Below are positions 18,088-26,539 of a stretch of 64,000 nucleotides of DNA, piece by piece. Both the position numbers and the translations under genes were made by a program. The stretch's first letter is position 1; each line of letters opens with the position of its first letter. This DNA comes from Sphingomonas sanguinis (GTDB lineage Bacteria; Pseudomonadota; Alphaproteobacteria; Sphingomonadales; Sphingomonadaceae), in contig NZ_CP079204.1 of assembly GCF_019297835.1 (NCBI RefSeq), forward strand, positions 1 through 64,000. The letters are read 5' to 3'. Below the pieces are notes generated by a model. The model was not told the origin of the DNA, ran no database searches, and saw nothing but the letters and a program-made list of their open reading frames with translations.

Positions 18088-18343
18088 TACGGCAAGCGAT
18101 TGGGCGTGCGCCGGATTTCGCGCGAAAGAACGTCGCCCCGCGCGTCCGCTGCGCCTCCTTCACGCTTCCGTCTGTCGCCTCCACCGCCAGCAGCAGCACG
18201 CCCGCCAACTGCTCAACCGGCAGCGCAGCGGCACCAGTCGCGATGACTAGCTCGCCGAGCTGCTCACGCTTGCGGGTCTTCAGCTGTTTCGCCTTGTTAT
18301 CGAGCGCCTTGAGCTCAGCGTCATAGTCGCAGGGTTTGCGCAT
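18020..18343 (-). CDS. traC: Conjugal transfer protein TraC (Ti-type)
   Basis: 107 residues. The start at ATG 18343 gives MRKPCDYDAELKALDNKAK, the usual N-terminus of TraC, followed by KREQLGELVIATGAAALPVEQLAG. The ribosome site AGGATGATCCC lies inside one arm of a perfect inverted repeat (18345-18378). It is divergent from traA, with oriT in between, as in the traCDG / traAFB arrangement of Ti plasmids. TraC is an accessory DNA-binding component of the relaxosome. Confidence 0.75.
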   Translation of the reverse strand: MRKPCDYDAELKALDNKAKQLKTRKREQLGELVIATGAAALPVEQLAGVLLLAVEATDGSVKEAQRTRGATFFRAKSGARPIACRNDSSHATDSGSPRPAPAAPGAA

Positions 18344-18344
18344 G

Positions 18345-18378
18345 GGATCATCCTTCCGTTGTACGGGTAGGATGATCC
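18345..18378. repeat. Perfect 10-bp inverted repeat upstream of traC
   Basis: GGATCATCCT (18345-18354) and AGGATGATCC (18369-18378), with an inner CCGT/ACGG pair at 18356-18359 and 18363-18366. The proximal arm includes the traC ribosome-binding region, so it could be an operator for autoregulation or an RNA hairpin that limits traC translation. Confidence 0.6.
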
Positions 18379-18420
18379 AGTTATCGGGGCGTTCGATCAG
18401 CTGCAATGCGCCGGGATGAC

Positions 18421-18490
18421 TTGGGACAACCGCGTCCCGAGACAGATGAAATCTTCGAAGGGCGCGCTTATACGTCGTGCCGACGTCGCT
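18421..18490 (+). other. oriT: Candidate origin of transfer (oriT), MOBQ/RSF1010-like
   Basis: Between traC and traA lies AGGGCGCGCTTA (18459-18470), close to the nic core of RSF1010- and Ti-type origins (AGGGCGCAcTTA on the same strand sense). It is followed directly by the dyad ACGTCG-TGC-CGACGT (18472-18486), as expected for the relaxase recognition hairpin. A smaller dyad GGGAC/GTCCC lies at 18423-18438. Position between divergent traC and traA is the same as in Ti plasmids. The exact nick site is not demonstrated. Confidence 0.7.
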
Positions 18491-18515
18491 TGTGTAGTGT
18501 AGATGGATTGCCGCC

Positions 18516-21437
18516 ATGGCGATCTACCATTTCTCCGCCAAGATCATTTCCCGCGCCAACGGCTCCTCGGCGCTGGCGGCCGCTGCCTATCGCTCCGCCT
18601 CGCGGCTGCACGATCAGCGGCTCGATCGCCACCACGACTTCTCCAACAAGGCCGGCGTCGTCCATTCCGAAGTGCTGCTGCCCGATGGTGCACCCGAGGC
18701 GTGGCGTGACCGCGAGGTGCTGTGGAATGCGGTCGAGGCGGTGGAGGTTCGGAAGGATGCGCAGCTTGCCCGCGAGGTCGAGTTCGCCATCCCGCGTGAG
18801 CTCGACCAGGCCGAGGGCATTCGACTGGCGCGCGACTTCGTTAGTCATGAGTTTGTCGCGCGCGGCATGGTTGCCGATCTCAATGTGCATTGGGACATCG
18901 GTGTAGACGGCGAACCCAAGCCCCATGCCCATGTCATGCTGGCCCTTCGCGAGGTGAACGAGAAGGGTTTTGGCAAGAAGAACCGCGACTGGAACCGCAC
19001 CGATCTGCTCGAGACCTGGCGCGAGCGTTGGGCAGGTCATGTCAACGCCAGGCTGGCCGAACTCGACATCGACGCACGGGTCGATCACCGCAGTCTGGAG
19101 GCGCAAGGGATCGACCTCGAGCCCCAGCACAAGATCGGCCCTGCCGCCTCGCGCATGGTCGAGCAGGGTCTCACCAGCGAGCGGCTCACCGAGCACCATG
19201 CCATTGCCCGCGCCAATGGCGACAAGCTCATCGCCAACCCGGCGATCGCGCTGGATACGATCACGCGCACGCAAGCGACCTTCACCACCCGCGACTTGGC
19301 GATGTTCGTCCATCGCCACAGCGAGGGAAAGGAGCAGTTCGACCAGGTGATGGCGGCAGTCCGGGCCTCACCCGAACTGGTCAAGCTCGGCAAGGATGGA
19401 CGAGGGCAAGAACGCTTCACCAGCCGCGATATGATCGATATCGAAGCGCGGCTGCAGCGTGCCACGGTGAAGCTCGAGGCGAGCCGTCGCCATGGGTTGA
19501 ACGACCAGCATCGCAAGCTGGCGCTGGTGCGCGCCGAGATGCGCGGACTGACCCTGTCGCCCGAGCAACGCAGCGCCTTTGATCATGTCACCAGTGGCCG
19601 CGGCCTGGGTGTTGTCGTCGGCTATGCCGGGACCGGCAAGTCGGCGATGCTGGGTGTGGCGCGCGAGGCTTGGGAAAGCGCTGGCTATCACGTTCAGGGC
19701 TTGGCGCTGTCGGGCATCGCGGCCGAGAACCTAGAGGGCGGCTCGGGCATCGCCTCACGCACCATCGCCAGCCTCGAGCATCAATGGGGGCAGGGACGTG
19801 AGTTCCTGACCGACAAGTCGATCCTCATCGTCGACGAGGCCGGGATGATCGGCACGCGCCAACTCGAACGGGTGATCGCCGAGGCCGGGAAGCGCGGCGC
19901 CAAGGTCGTGCTGGTCGGCGACCCCGAACAGCTCCAGGCGATCGAAGCCGGCGCTGCGTTCCGCAGTGTCGCCGAGCGCCATGGCAGTATCGAGATCACC
20001 GACATACGCCGCCAGCGCCAGGACTGGCAGCGCATGGCGACGCGCCAGCTTGCCACCGAACGTACAGGCGATGCCCTTGGCGCATACCAGCAGCATGACG
20101 CGATCCACGTTGCCGAGACCCGCGAGGCGGCACGGGTCGATCTGATCAACCGTTGGGACCGGCAGCGCCAAGCGGAGCCTAACTCTAGTCGCATCATCCT
20201 TACCCACACTAATGACGAGGTGACACTGCTCAACCAGACGGCGCGCGATCGACTGCGTCGGCAGAGCGAGCTCGGCGACGACGTCACTCTGCAGGTCGAG
20301 AAGGGCGAGCGTCCCTTTGCTGCCGGCGACCGGGTGATGTTCGGACGCAACGAGCGTAGCCTGGGCGTCAAGAACGGCTCGCTCGGCCGGATCGAAAGTG
20401 TGACCGCGACCCGCATGGCGGTGATGCTCGACAATGGCACGGCCGTATCGTTCGACCTCAAGGATTATGCCGCTGTCGACCATGGCTATGCCGCCACCAT
20501 CCACAAGGCGCAGGGCATGACCGTCGACCGGGTGCATGTGCTGGCGACGCCGGGACTTGATCGCCATGCCGCCTATGTCGCGCTGTCGCGGCATCGTGAC
20601 GGTGTCGATCTCCACTATGGCCAAGATGACTTTGCTGACCACGACCGACTTGCCGCGACGCTGTCGCGTGAGCGTGGCAAGGACATGGCATCGGACTATG
20701 CGAGAGCGTCTACGGCCCAGGTGTCGCGCGTCTTTGCCGAGCGGCGCAACATCCGCGATCAGCACGACACACAGGCGCCGAAATGCAACATGTTTGATGG
20801 CCTGCGGTTGCGCAGATCGAATCCCACGCCGTCGCTCGATCCCGTCGCGCCGCCTTCGCCGAGCAAGCCTGTCATTGCTGCACACGCCCGTGCATCCGAG
20901 CTTGGCGATGCCGTGGCCCGCCATGGCCGCATCGTCCAGGCCATGCGGCATGCGCAAAACATTGGTGCGCCGTACACACCGGAGCAGCGTCACGAATTGC
21001 GCACCAGCCGAGCGTTGCTCGACACGTTTGCCCCGCAAGCTTCGCAGAACCTTGAACGGGCCATGGCGTGTGATCTGCGTCTGATCGGGGAGACGGCACA
21101 GGGGCGCACGACAGCAGCGATCCGAGCCATGCAGCTTGAAGCCGAGATGCGCGACAATCCTGCGCTCCGCGCCGATGTCTTTGTGCAGCGCTGGCAGGCG
21201 CTGGAACGTCAGCGGAGCCTGCTAATGCGTGATCACGAGGAGACGCGCGCCAACCGGGTCGCAGACCGGATGATGGGCATGGCCAAGGGCCTGGAACGTG
21301 ACCCACAGGTCGAGTCCATCCTGCGCAATCGCAAGGTGCAGCTGGGTCTTGGCAACAACACCGGTGCCAGCGTCGGCCAGGAGCTCGAGCAGATGATCGG
21401 GCGGACCCGCAGCCGCGGGCTTGGCATCGGGATGTAG
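18516..21437 (+). CDS. traA: Ti-type conjugative relaxase/helicase TraA (MOBQ)
   Basis: 973 residues. The N-terminal relaxase domain opens with MAIYHFSAKIISRANGSSA, the MobA/MobL signature, and has the metal-binding histidines H125, H137 and H139 (WDI...PHAHVML). The catalytic Tyr is probably Y25 (AAAAYRSAS). The C-terminal half is a RecD/TraI-like helicase: Walker A GYAGTGKS at 369-376, Walker B ILIVDEAG around 437-443, and YAATIHKAQGMTVDRV near the end of the helicase. It would nick oriT, stay bound to the 5' end and unwind the strand for transfer. Length is somewhat short of the 1100-residue Agrobacterium protein. No T4SS or TraG gene follows; the next feature is a transposase, so transfer would need help from another element. 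Confidence 0.9.
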   Translation: MAIYHFSAKIISRANGSSALAAAAYRSASRLHDQRLDRHHDFSNKAGVVHSEVLLPDGAPEAWRDREVLWNAVEAVEVRKDAQLAREVEFAIPRELDQAEGIRLARDFVSHEFVARGMVADLNVHWDIGVDGEPKPHAHVMLALREVNEKGFGKKNRDWNRTDLLETWRERWAGHVNARLAELDIDARVDHRSLEAQGIDLEPQHKIGPAASRMVEQGLTSERLTEHHAIARANGDKLIANPAIALDTITRTQATFTTRDLAMFVHRHSEGKEQFDQVMAAVRASPELVKLGKDGRGQERFTSRDMIDIEARLQRATVKLEASRRHGLNDQHRKLALVRAEMRGLTLSPEQRSAFDHVTSGRGLGVVVGYAGTGKSAMLGVAREAWESAGYHVQGLALSGIAAENLEGGSGIASRTIASLEHQWGQGREFLTDKSILIVDEAGMIGTRQLERVIAEAGKRGAKVVLVGDPEQLQAIEAGAAFRSVAERHGSIEITDIRRQRQDWQRMATRQLATERTGDALGAYQQHDAIHVAETREAARVDLINRWDRQRQAEPNSSRIILTHTNDEVTLLNQTARDRLRRQSELGDDVTLQVEKGERPFAAGDRVMFGRNERSLGVKNGSLGRIESVTATRMAVMLDNGTAVSFDLKDYAAVDHGYAATIHKAQGMTVDRVHVLATPGLDRHAAYVALSRHRDGVDLHYGQDDFADHDRLAATLSRERGKDMASDYARASTAQVSRVFAERRNIRDQHDTQAPKCNMFDGLRLRRSNPTPSLDPVAPPSPSKPVIAAHARASELGDAVARHGRIVQAMRHAQNIGAPYTPEQRHELRTSRALLDTFAPQASQNLERAMACDLRLIGETAQGRTTAAIRAMQLEAEMRDNPALRADVFVQRWQALERQRSLLMRDHEETRANRVADRMMGMAKGLERDPQVESILRNRKVQLGLGNNTGASVGQELEQMIGRTRSRGLGIGM

Positions 21438-21681
21438 CATGGGCGGCAGGCTTTCATCTGCGGGCTGAGAGACCGGGACTTTTAGAACGTCCGGTTGTCG
21501 TGGAGCCGAATGGCCAATTAGCCTAAAAAGCCACATCTTAACATAACAAATATTATCGAACTGCGGCGATGTAAGCGCTAGATACAAATGACACTACTCC
21601 ACTAGATAGAAACGGCACTGCCGCTGCGGTCGGCGGGTCGCCGGTGTCATAGCCTTCCTCGGCAACGAGGACGCGCATGGT
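21438..21681. other. AT-rich spacer, probable left flank of ISNCY-like element
   Basis: A 244-base gap with an AT-rich middle (around 21530-21560). It contains AGATACAAATGACA at 21580-21593, a 14-mer that recurs at 34651-34664 next to another insertion sequence. This suggests it is part of a transposon end. I could not find a matching inverted copy to the right of the transposase. Confidence 0.4.
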
Positions 21682-22986
21682 ATGACGGTGCTGACAATGA
21701 GTGCTGCTGAGATCACCTGGTTCGACACGCTGATGCGGCTCGACCGCGGCGAGATCTGGGTCGCGGACGCGATGGAGCTGCTCGGCCTGGCCGGGCGGCA
21801 GGTTTACCGACTGCTGGGCCGCCTGCGAGAGGACGGCGCGAGCGGCCTGGTGTCGCGCAAGCGAGGACGCCCGAGCAACCGACGCTACAGCGACGCTTTC
21901 CGCGCCGAGGTGGTCGCGCTGGTGCGCGAGCACTACGCTGACTTCGGACCCACGCTGGCGCGCGAGTACCTCGCCGAGCGCCATGGCATCGGCCTGTCGT
22001 GCGAGACCCTGCGGCGCATCATGCTGGAGGCGGGGCTGTGGCAGGATCGTGCGGCCAAGCGCCCTCGCCCGTACCAGCCCCGCTACCGGCGCGACTGCCG
22101 CGGCGAGCTCATCCAGGTTGATGGCTCCAAGCACTGGTGGTTCGAGGGCCGCGGTCCGCAATGCACGCTCCTGGTCTTCATCGACGATGCCACCAGCGAG
22201 CTTATGCACGTCGAGATGGTGGAGAGCGAGAGCACCTTCTTGTACTTGCGCGCGACGAGGACCTATCTCGAGCGGCACGGCAAGCCGGTGGCCTTCTACA
22301 CCGACAAGCACAGCGCCTTTCACAACAACACGGCCTCGGCGAAGGGCGACGGCATGACCCACCTCGGGCGGGCGCTGGACCGGCTCAACATCGAGCTGAT
22401 CTGCGCGAACTTGCCGCAGGCGAAGGGACGCGTCGAGCGGGTCAACGCGACGCTGCAGGACCGTCTGGTGAAGGCGATGCGGCTACAGCGCATCTCCACC
22501 ATCGACCAAGCCAACGCCTTTCTCCCCTCCTACATGGCGCGGCACAATCAACGGTTCGCCAAGGCGCCCTTCGACCCGCGCGATCTGCACCGGCCGCTCG
22601 CCATCCACGAGAACCTAGAAGCCGAGGTGGTCTGGCGCGAGCAGCGCATCGTCACCGGCGCCCTCACCCTTCATTACAACAAGGCGATGTTCATCCTGGA
22701 ACCGTCCCCGGTCGCACAGGGCCTGGCCCGCAAGAAGGTGGATGTGTGCGAGTATCCGGATGGCCGGCTCGAGATTCAGCACGACGGCGAAGCCCTGCCC
22801 TATCGCGTCTTCGACAAGATGCGCCGGATGAACCAGGCGCCGGTGGTCGACAACAAGCACCTCGACGCGGCACTGGCCCTCGCTCACGCCATCCAGCAAG
22901 TGCATCCGTCTCGACCCCGGCCAGACGATCGTCGATCGTCTGCGCCCTGGCCTTTCCGTCACCGCGAAAGTGAGCTTCGACCATGA
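21682..22986 (+). CDS. ISNCY-like DDE transposase
   Basis: 434 residues. The N-terminus has a helix-turn-helix (GLAGRQVYRLLGRLREDG), then GLVSRKRGRPSNRR. The integrase-like core shows QVDGSKHWWFEGRG (first Asp), YTDKHSAFH (second Asp) and GRVERVNATLQDRLV (Glu). The C-terminal region has LTLHYNKAMFIL, typical of the ISNCY / IS481-related group. The ATG at 21682 was taken; a second ATG is six codons later. The last codons overlap the start of a thioesterase gene by 4 bp, which is unusual and suggests the right end of the element has been lost. Terminal inverted repeats were not found. Confidence 0.8.
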   Translation: MTVLTMSAAEITWFDTLMRLDRGEIWVADAMELLGLAGRQVYRLLGRLREDGASGLVSRKRGRPSNRRYSDAFRAEVVALVREHYADFGPTLAREYLAERHGIGLSCETLRRIMLEAGLWQDRAAKRPRPYQPRYRRDCRGELIQVDGSKHWWFEGRGPQCTLLVFIDDATSELMHVEMVESESTFLYLRATRTYLERHGKPVAFYTDKHSAFHNNTASAKGDGMTHLGRALDRLNIELICANLPQAKGRVERVNATLQDRLVKAMRLQRISTIDQANAFLPSYMARHNQRFAKAPFDPRDLHRPLAIHENLEAEVVWREQRIVTGALTLHYNKAMFILEPSPVAQGLARKKVDVCEYPDGRLEIQHDGEALPYRVFDKMRRMNQAPVVDNKHLDAALALAHAIQQVHPSRPRPDDRRSSAPWPFRHRESELRP

Positions 22987-23448
22987 CTGAAACCTTCCAG
23001 GCGCCGGCAGCGCCTGCTGGCCTCACTTTTGTTCGCGCGATCCAGGACGGCCACATGCAGCCGCCCCCAATGGCGCAAACGGTTGGGTTTGACATCATCA
23101 AGGCTGAGATCGATCGGTATGCGGCTCGCCTATGATCGCAAACTCGATAACGGCATGGGAATGCTGCATGGGGGAGCGACGGCAACCATCCTGGACACGG
23201 CTATGGGATGCGCTGCGGGTACAGTCGTTCCGGATGACAGCACGTTATTGACGCTGGATTTGCACGTTACCTACCTGTCGCCAGTGACCCCTGAGGTAAT
23301 GCCGATCACCGCGACGGCACGGGTAGGTCACGTGAGCGGCGGCACGGTATACGTGCTGGGCGAAGTTCATGCCGCGAGCGGACAACTGGTTGCGCATGCC
23401 GTCGGCAACTTCAAGGTGATCGCGCGATCACAAAGGGCGACAGCGTAG
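22983..23448 (+). pseudogene. PaaI-like hotdog thioesterase, frameshifted
   Basis: From the ATG at 22983 the first frame reads TETFQAPAAPAGLTFVRAIQ to AEIDRYAARL and stops at about 23135. The remainder, in the +1 frame, reads MRLAYDRKLDNGMGMLHGGA, then TILDTAMGCAAGTVV, and ends at 23448. The HGG motif and following helix are those of PaaI/YbgC-type acyl-CoA thioesterases. One extra base (a T near 23119) restores the frame if removed. Whether the two halves can still be made as one protein is unlikely; it may also be a sequencing error. Its 5' end touches the transposase gene. Confidence 0.7.
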
Positions 23449-23565
23449 CCTCATTGTGGTCGCCTATCGTATGTTCCCCTGCCGACTTCCCGACCGGGAA
23501 CGGCGATCGAAACGGCCGGGGCGTTCCCATTAGGATGGTATTTCGGGATTATGGAAGTAGATCGG

Positions 23566-24048
23566 TTAGCCGGTTCCACCTGAGACATCAGGAGCCACTT
23601 TGGGGTCCGGGTCCTGCGCCTTGCCGGTCGCGGGTGCCACCTTCTGGCTCGGCATAGCGGTGAGATAAGCAACGATCGCATCGACGTCCTTCTCGGCCAC
23701 TGGCGCCTTATACACCTCACGCATCTTGGTGACGGTCGCCTTCCACTGATCCGCCGATAGCGCAGGCTGGGTCAGCGCCATGCTGGCTGAGTGGCACGAG
23801 GTGCAATTGGCATTGATGACGTCGGCGTGCGGACCGTCGGGGTAGGTCGCGTCGTCGGCCGGCAGGTCGACGCTGGTCGAGGCAAGCGAGAAGCCGCGCG
23901 CTGACACGCTGGCGGCCGGTGCCGGCTCAGACATCTCGGAGATCGGAACGGGCGCCTTGCGGCTGCTCGGCGCGCCGATCGAGACGAGGATGATGCCGGT
24001 CAGGCCGATCAGGCCAGCAGCCATCATGCCGGGAGACGGAGTCTTCAT
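23566..24048 (-). CDS. sorB: Monohaem cytochrome c, SorB-like subunit of sulfite dehydrogenase
   Basis: 160 residues. An N-terminal hydrophobic segment (MMAAGLIGLTGIILVSIGAP) serves as signal or membrane anchor. One haem motif CTSCH is at residues 82-86, preceded by GPHADVINAN; LTQPALSADQWKATVTKM follows, the normal layout of class I cytochromes. It lies 14 bases after the SorA-like gene, in the same order as sorAB of Starkeya. It should take electrons from the molybdenum centre of SorA in the periplasm and pass them to cytochrome oxidase. Last gene of the lysR-TDT-sorA-sorB operon. Confidence 0.8.
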   Translation of the reverse strand: MKTPSPGMMAAGLIGLTGIILVSIGAPSSRKAPVPISEMSEPAPAASVSARGFSLASTSVDLPADDATYPDGPHADVINANCTSCHSASMALTQPALSADQWKATVTKMREVYKAPVAEKDVDAIVAYLTAMPSQKVAPATGKAQDPDPKVAPDVSGGTG

Positions 24049-24062
24049 GATTTGCTCGCTCC

Positions 24063-25298
24063 TCAGGCCGCGATGATGGTGGTGGTTTCAATGTTGCCGC
24101 GCATGAACCCGCCGGGATTCCAGATCGGCTTCATCGGCTGAGCGACACCGTTGGTGTTCCAGCAGCGCACCATGATGGGGTTAGGCCCGCGTCTCAGCGG
24201 CACCCGCCCGTCCCAGCGCCGGAAGCTGTACCTGCCCTCGTCCGCTCCGAGCGTCGTCCTGTACCAGGTGCGGCCACCGTCCGACGACACATCGACCTTG
24301 GCGACGCCGCAATCGCCGCCCATTGCGATGCCGCCGACCGGGATCGACGCTTCATAGGCGATCGCCTGACCATCGGGCAGGCTGGTCATCCAGCTACGCG
24401 GGATCATGCGATTGATCGGTACGGTCGGGAAGTCCTTGGCACCGGGCGCGACATTCGCGCCGGGTGTCGCGGGGATCTTGTAGGCCTTGGCCATCCAATA
24501 CTGGTCGTCAGGGCCGGGCAGTACCTCGATCGCGTTCAGCATCTTGACCCAATAGGTCGAGTACCAGCCCGGCACGATCAGCCGGCAGGGAAAGCCGTTG
24601 AGGAGCGGCAGTTGCTCGCCGTTCATGCCGAAGGCGATCATGACCTCGCCGTCGCGGGCATGGTCGATGTCGAGTGCCTTCTCGAAGTCAGGAGCGCCCG
24701 CCACGACCGGCTGATCGAGAGCGCCGAAGCGCACCTGCACCGCGCCTGCCTTGACCCCGGCGAGGTCGAGCACGTCGCGCAGGCGAACGCCGAGCCACTT
24801 GGCGTTGCCCATCGCGCCATTGCCCCATTGCGCGCCGGCGACGCGCGGCTGGAACAGCCCGCGGCTGTTGCCCGAGCACTGGTTCACCGCCGCCATCTCG
24901 ACCCGTGGAAGGCGCAGCAGCTGAGCGAGGCTGATCGACAGCGGCCGATTGACGTGGCCGAAGACGTTGAGGCGGAAACTTTCGACGTCGATCGAGGTCG
25001 GTATGTCGGCCCAGTGCCAGCGGACGAAGAACTGGTCGTTGGGCGTGAACACCGACTTGTCGAAGACCTCCATCGGCGTCTCCAGCAAGGGTGGATGGAC
25101 GCGCTGGAGGATCATGCTGCCCTTGCCGGGAAAGGCGCTGGTCATCGGCCGCTCGGCATTGCCGCCGGGCAGCTTCAGGTCGACGAGCTGCTGCGCCAGT
25201 GCCGGCGCGGCGGCAAGGCCGGCGGTGCCGAGCGCGGCATGGCTGAGGAAGCGGCGACGGCTGGTCTCACTCGCCAGCCCGGCGTCGAAATTGTCCAT
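24063..25298 (-). CDS. sorA: Periplasmic molybdopterin sulfite dehydrogenase, SorA-like
   Basis: 411 residues from the ATG at 25298, which has a GGAGAG ribosome site; the frame is open further upstream but without protein-like sequence. A Tat signal is clear: SRRRFLSHAALG at residues 13-24, then an Ala-rich stretch. The sulfite oxidase fold follows with the molybdenum-ligating cysteine in VNQCSGNSRG (C141), the substrate-pocket segment GFPCRLIVPGWYSTYWVKML and a C-terminal dimerisation domain with SSDGGRTWYRT. It oxidises sulfite to sulfate outside the cytoplasm, handing electrons to the adjacent SorB-like cytochrome. Confidence 0.87.
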   Translation of the reverse strand: MDNFDAGLASETSRRRFLSHAALGTAGLAAAPALAQQLVDLKLPGGNAERPMTSAFPGKGSMILQRVHPPLLETPMEVFDKSVFTPNDQFFVRWHWADIPTSIDVESFRLNVFGHVNRPLSISLAQLLRLPRVEMAAVNQCSGNSRGLFQPRVAGAQWGNGAMGNAKWLGVRLRDVLDLAGVKAGAVQVRFGALDQPVVAGAPDFEKALDIDHARDGEVMIAFGMNGEQLPLLNGFPCRLIVPGWYSTYWVKMLNAIEVLPGPDDQYWMAKAYKIPATPGANVAPGAKDFPTVPINRMIPRSWMTSLPDGQAIAYEASIPVGGIAMGGDCGVAKVDVSSDGGRTWYRTTLGADEGRYSFRRWDGRVPLRRGPNPIMVRCWNTNGVAQPMKPIWNPGGFMRGNIETTTIIAA

Positions 25299-25387
25299 GA
25301 CAAGGCTCTCCTGTGGCCAGTCACGCTGGCGGATCGAAGGGGCATTCTGCAAGTGATCGGACCGACTGATCCGATCATCATGGCGGA

Positions 25388-26539
25388 TCAGTTCGGGGTG
25401 GCGATGCAGGGCGAGACGAACAGGTTGCCCCGCCATGCACCGGCTAGCGTCTTGGCACCGACCAGCAGCCACATCGCCGCGAGCGCAACCGTCAGCACCG
25501 TGCCGACGATACCGAAAAACATAAGGTTCAGCGTCGTGCCGAGGCGGAAGGTGGCGACGGTGTAGACGCCGAGCGGGAAGGTGTAGCCCCACCAGCCGAG
25601 GTTGAACGGCACGCCCGCGCGCCAGTAGCGGATGGTGATAAGCGTCGCGAGCGCCAGCCACCACAGGCCGAAACCCCACAGGCAGAGTCCGGCGACAACG
25701 CCGATCCCTTGAGCGACGCTACCGACATCGGCCAACCCGTGCGCCGCGAGGATCGCCGGCGCATCTGCCCCGAGCACCAGCATGCCCAGAGCACCCGTGC
25801 CGATCGGCCCCAGCGCCAGCCAGGAGGATGCCGCCATGCTTTCATGCGGCAACTTATGGAGTGCCATGCGCAGGATGAGGATGGCGAGGATGCCAAACGC
25901 GACCGGCACCGAATAGGCCCACAGCACATAGGAGGTCGCAAGCGTGACTAGCTGCGCGTGGGGATCGGCCAGATGCGGCGCGAGCAGCCCGCCGCTGGCG
26001 CCCGCCACTTCGGCAGCGACGACCGGCAGCAGCCATACCGCGGTCATGCCGTCCAGGCTATGCTCGTGGCGGGTGAACATCAGGTACGGGATCAGCACGC
26101 CGCAGGCGAGCGACATGGCGACGTCGATCCACCACAAGACCTGCGCGACCGGTACGATGCCATTCCCGAACCGCGCGATGCCGAAGGCGAGGCAGCCGTT
26201 GATGATTGTCGCCAGCCCCATCGGGATGGTCCCGATGAACATTGACACGGTGTTGTGCCCGAAGATGCGCCGCGCCTCATGCCCGAACATCACCCAGCGC
26301 GCGCCATAGAGGCCGGCGAACAGCGCGAAGAGTGCGATGTTGAAGAACCACAACACCTCGCCGAATGGCTTCAGCGAGGGTCCAATGCCGGGTACCTGCG
26401 GCAGTGCGAGCGCGAGGATGCCCGTGCCCATCGTCGCGGCGAACCAGTTGGGCGTGAACTGGCGGATCATCTCGCGGGGGTGATCGAGCCGGCTGAGCGG
26501 CTTGAGGCCGCTCAGAACGGAGTGCGTGTCGGCAGTCAT
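25388..26539 (-). CDS. TDT-family transporter (TehA/SLAC1/SSU1-like), probable sulfite exporter
   Basis: 383 residues with about ten hydrophobic segments. FTPNWFAATMGTGILALAL at the N-terminus is the family's opening motif, and the repeats end with NLGWWGYTFPLGVYTVATF. The family includes tellurite/C4-dicarboxylate TehA, yeast sulfite pump SSU1 and plant SLAC1 anion channels. The position between a CysL-like regulator and SorA suggests sulfite export to the periplasmic SorA; that is inference from context. Its start overlaps the stop of the regulator gene by 4 bp. Between it and sorA there is an 89-base gap with a 7-bp hairpin GATCGGA/TCCGATC. Confidence 0.78.
   Translation of the reverse strand: MTADTHSVLSGLKPLSRLDHPREMIRQFTPNWFAATMGTGILALALPQVPGIGPSLKPFGEVLWFFNIALFALFAGLYGARWVMFGHEARRIFGHNTVSMFIGTIPMGLATIINGCLAFGIARFGNGIVPVAQVLWWIDVAMSLACGVLIPYLMFTRHEHSLDGMTAVWLLPVVAAEVAGASGGLLAPHLADPHAQLVTLATSYVLWAYSVPVAFGILAILILRMALHKLPHESMAASSWLALGPIGTGALGMLVLGADAPAILAAHGLADVGSVAQGIGVVAGLCLWGFGLWWLALATLITIRYWRAGVPFNLGWWGYTFPLGVYTVATFRLGTTLNLMFFGIVGTVLTVALAAMWLLVGAKTLAGAWRGNLFVSPCIATPN

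Noticed and set aside
22960-23100. Right terminal inverted repeat of the ISNCY-like element
   Set aside because: No inverted match to the sequence left of the transposase (AGATACAAATGACA or neighbouring bases) was found, so I did not define element borders.
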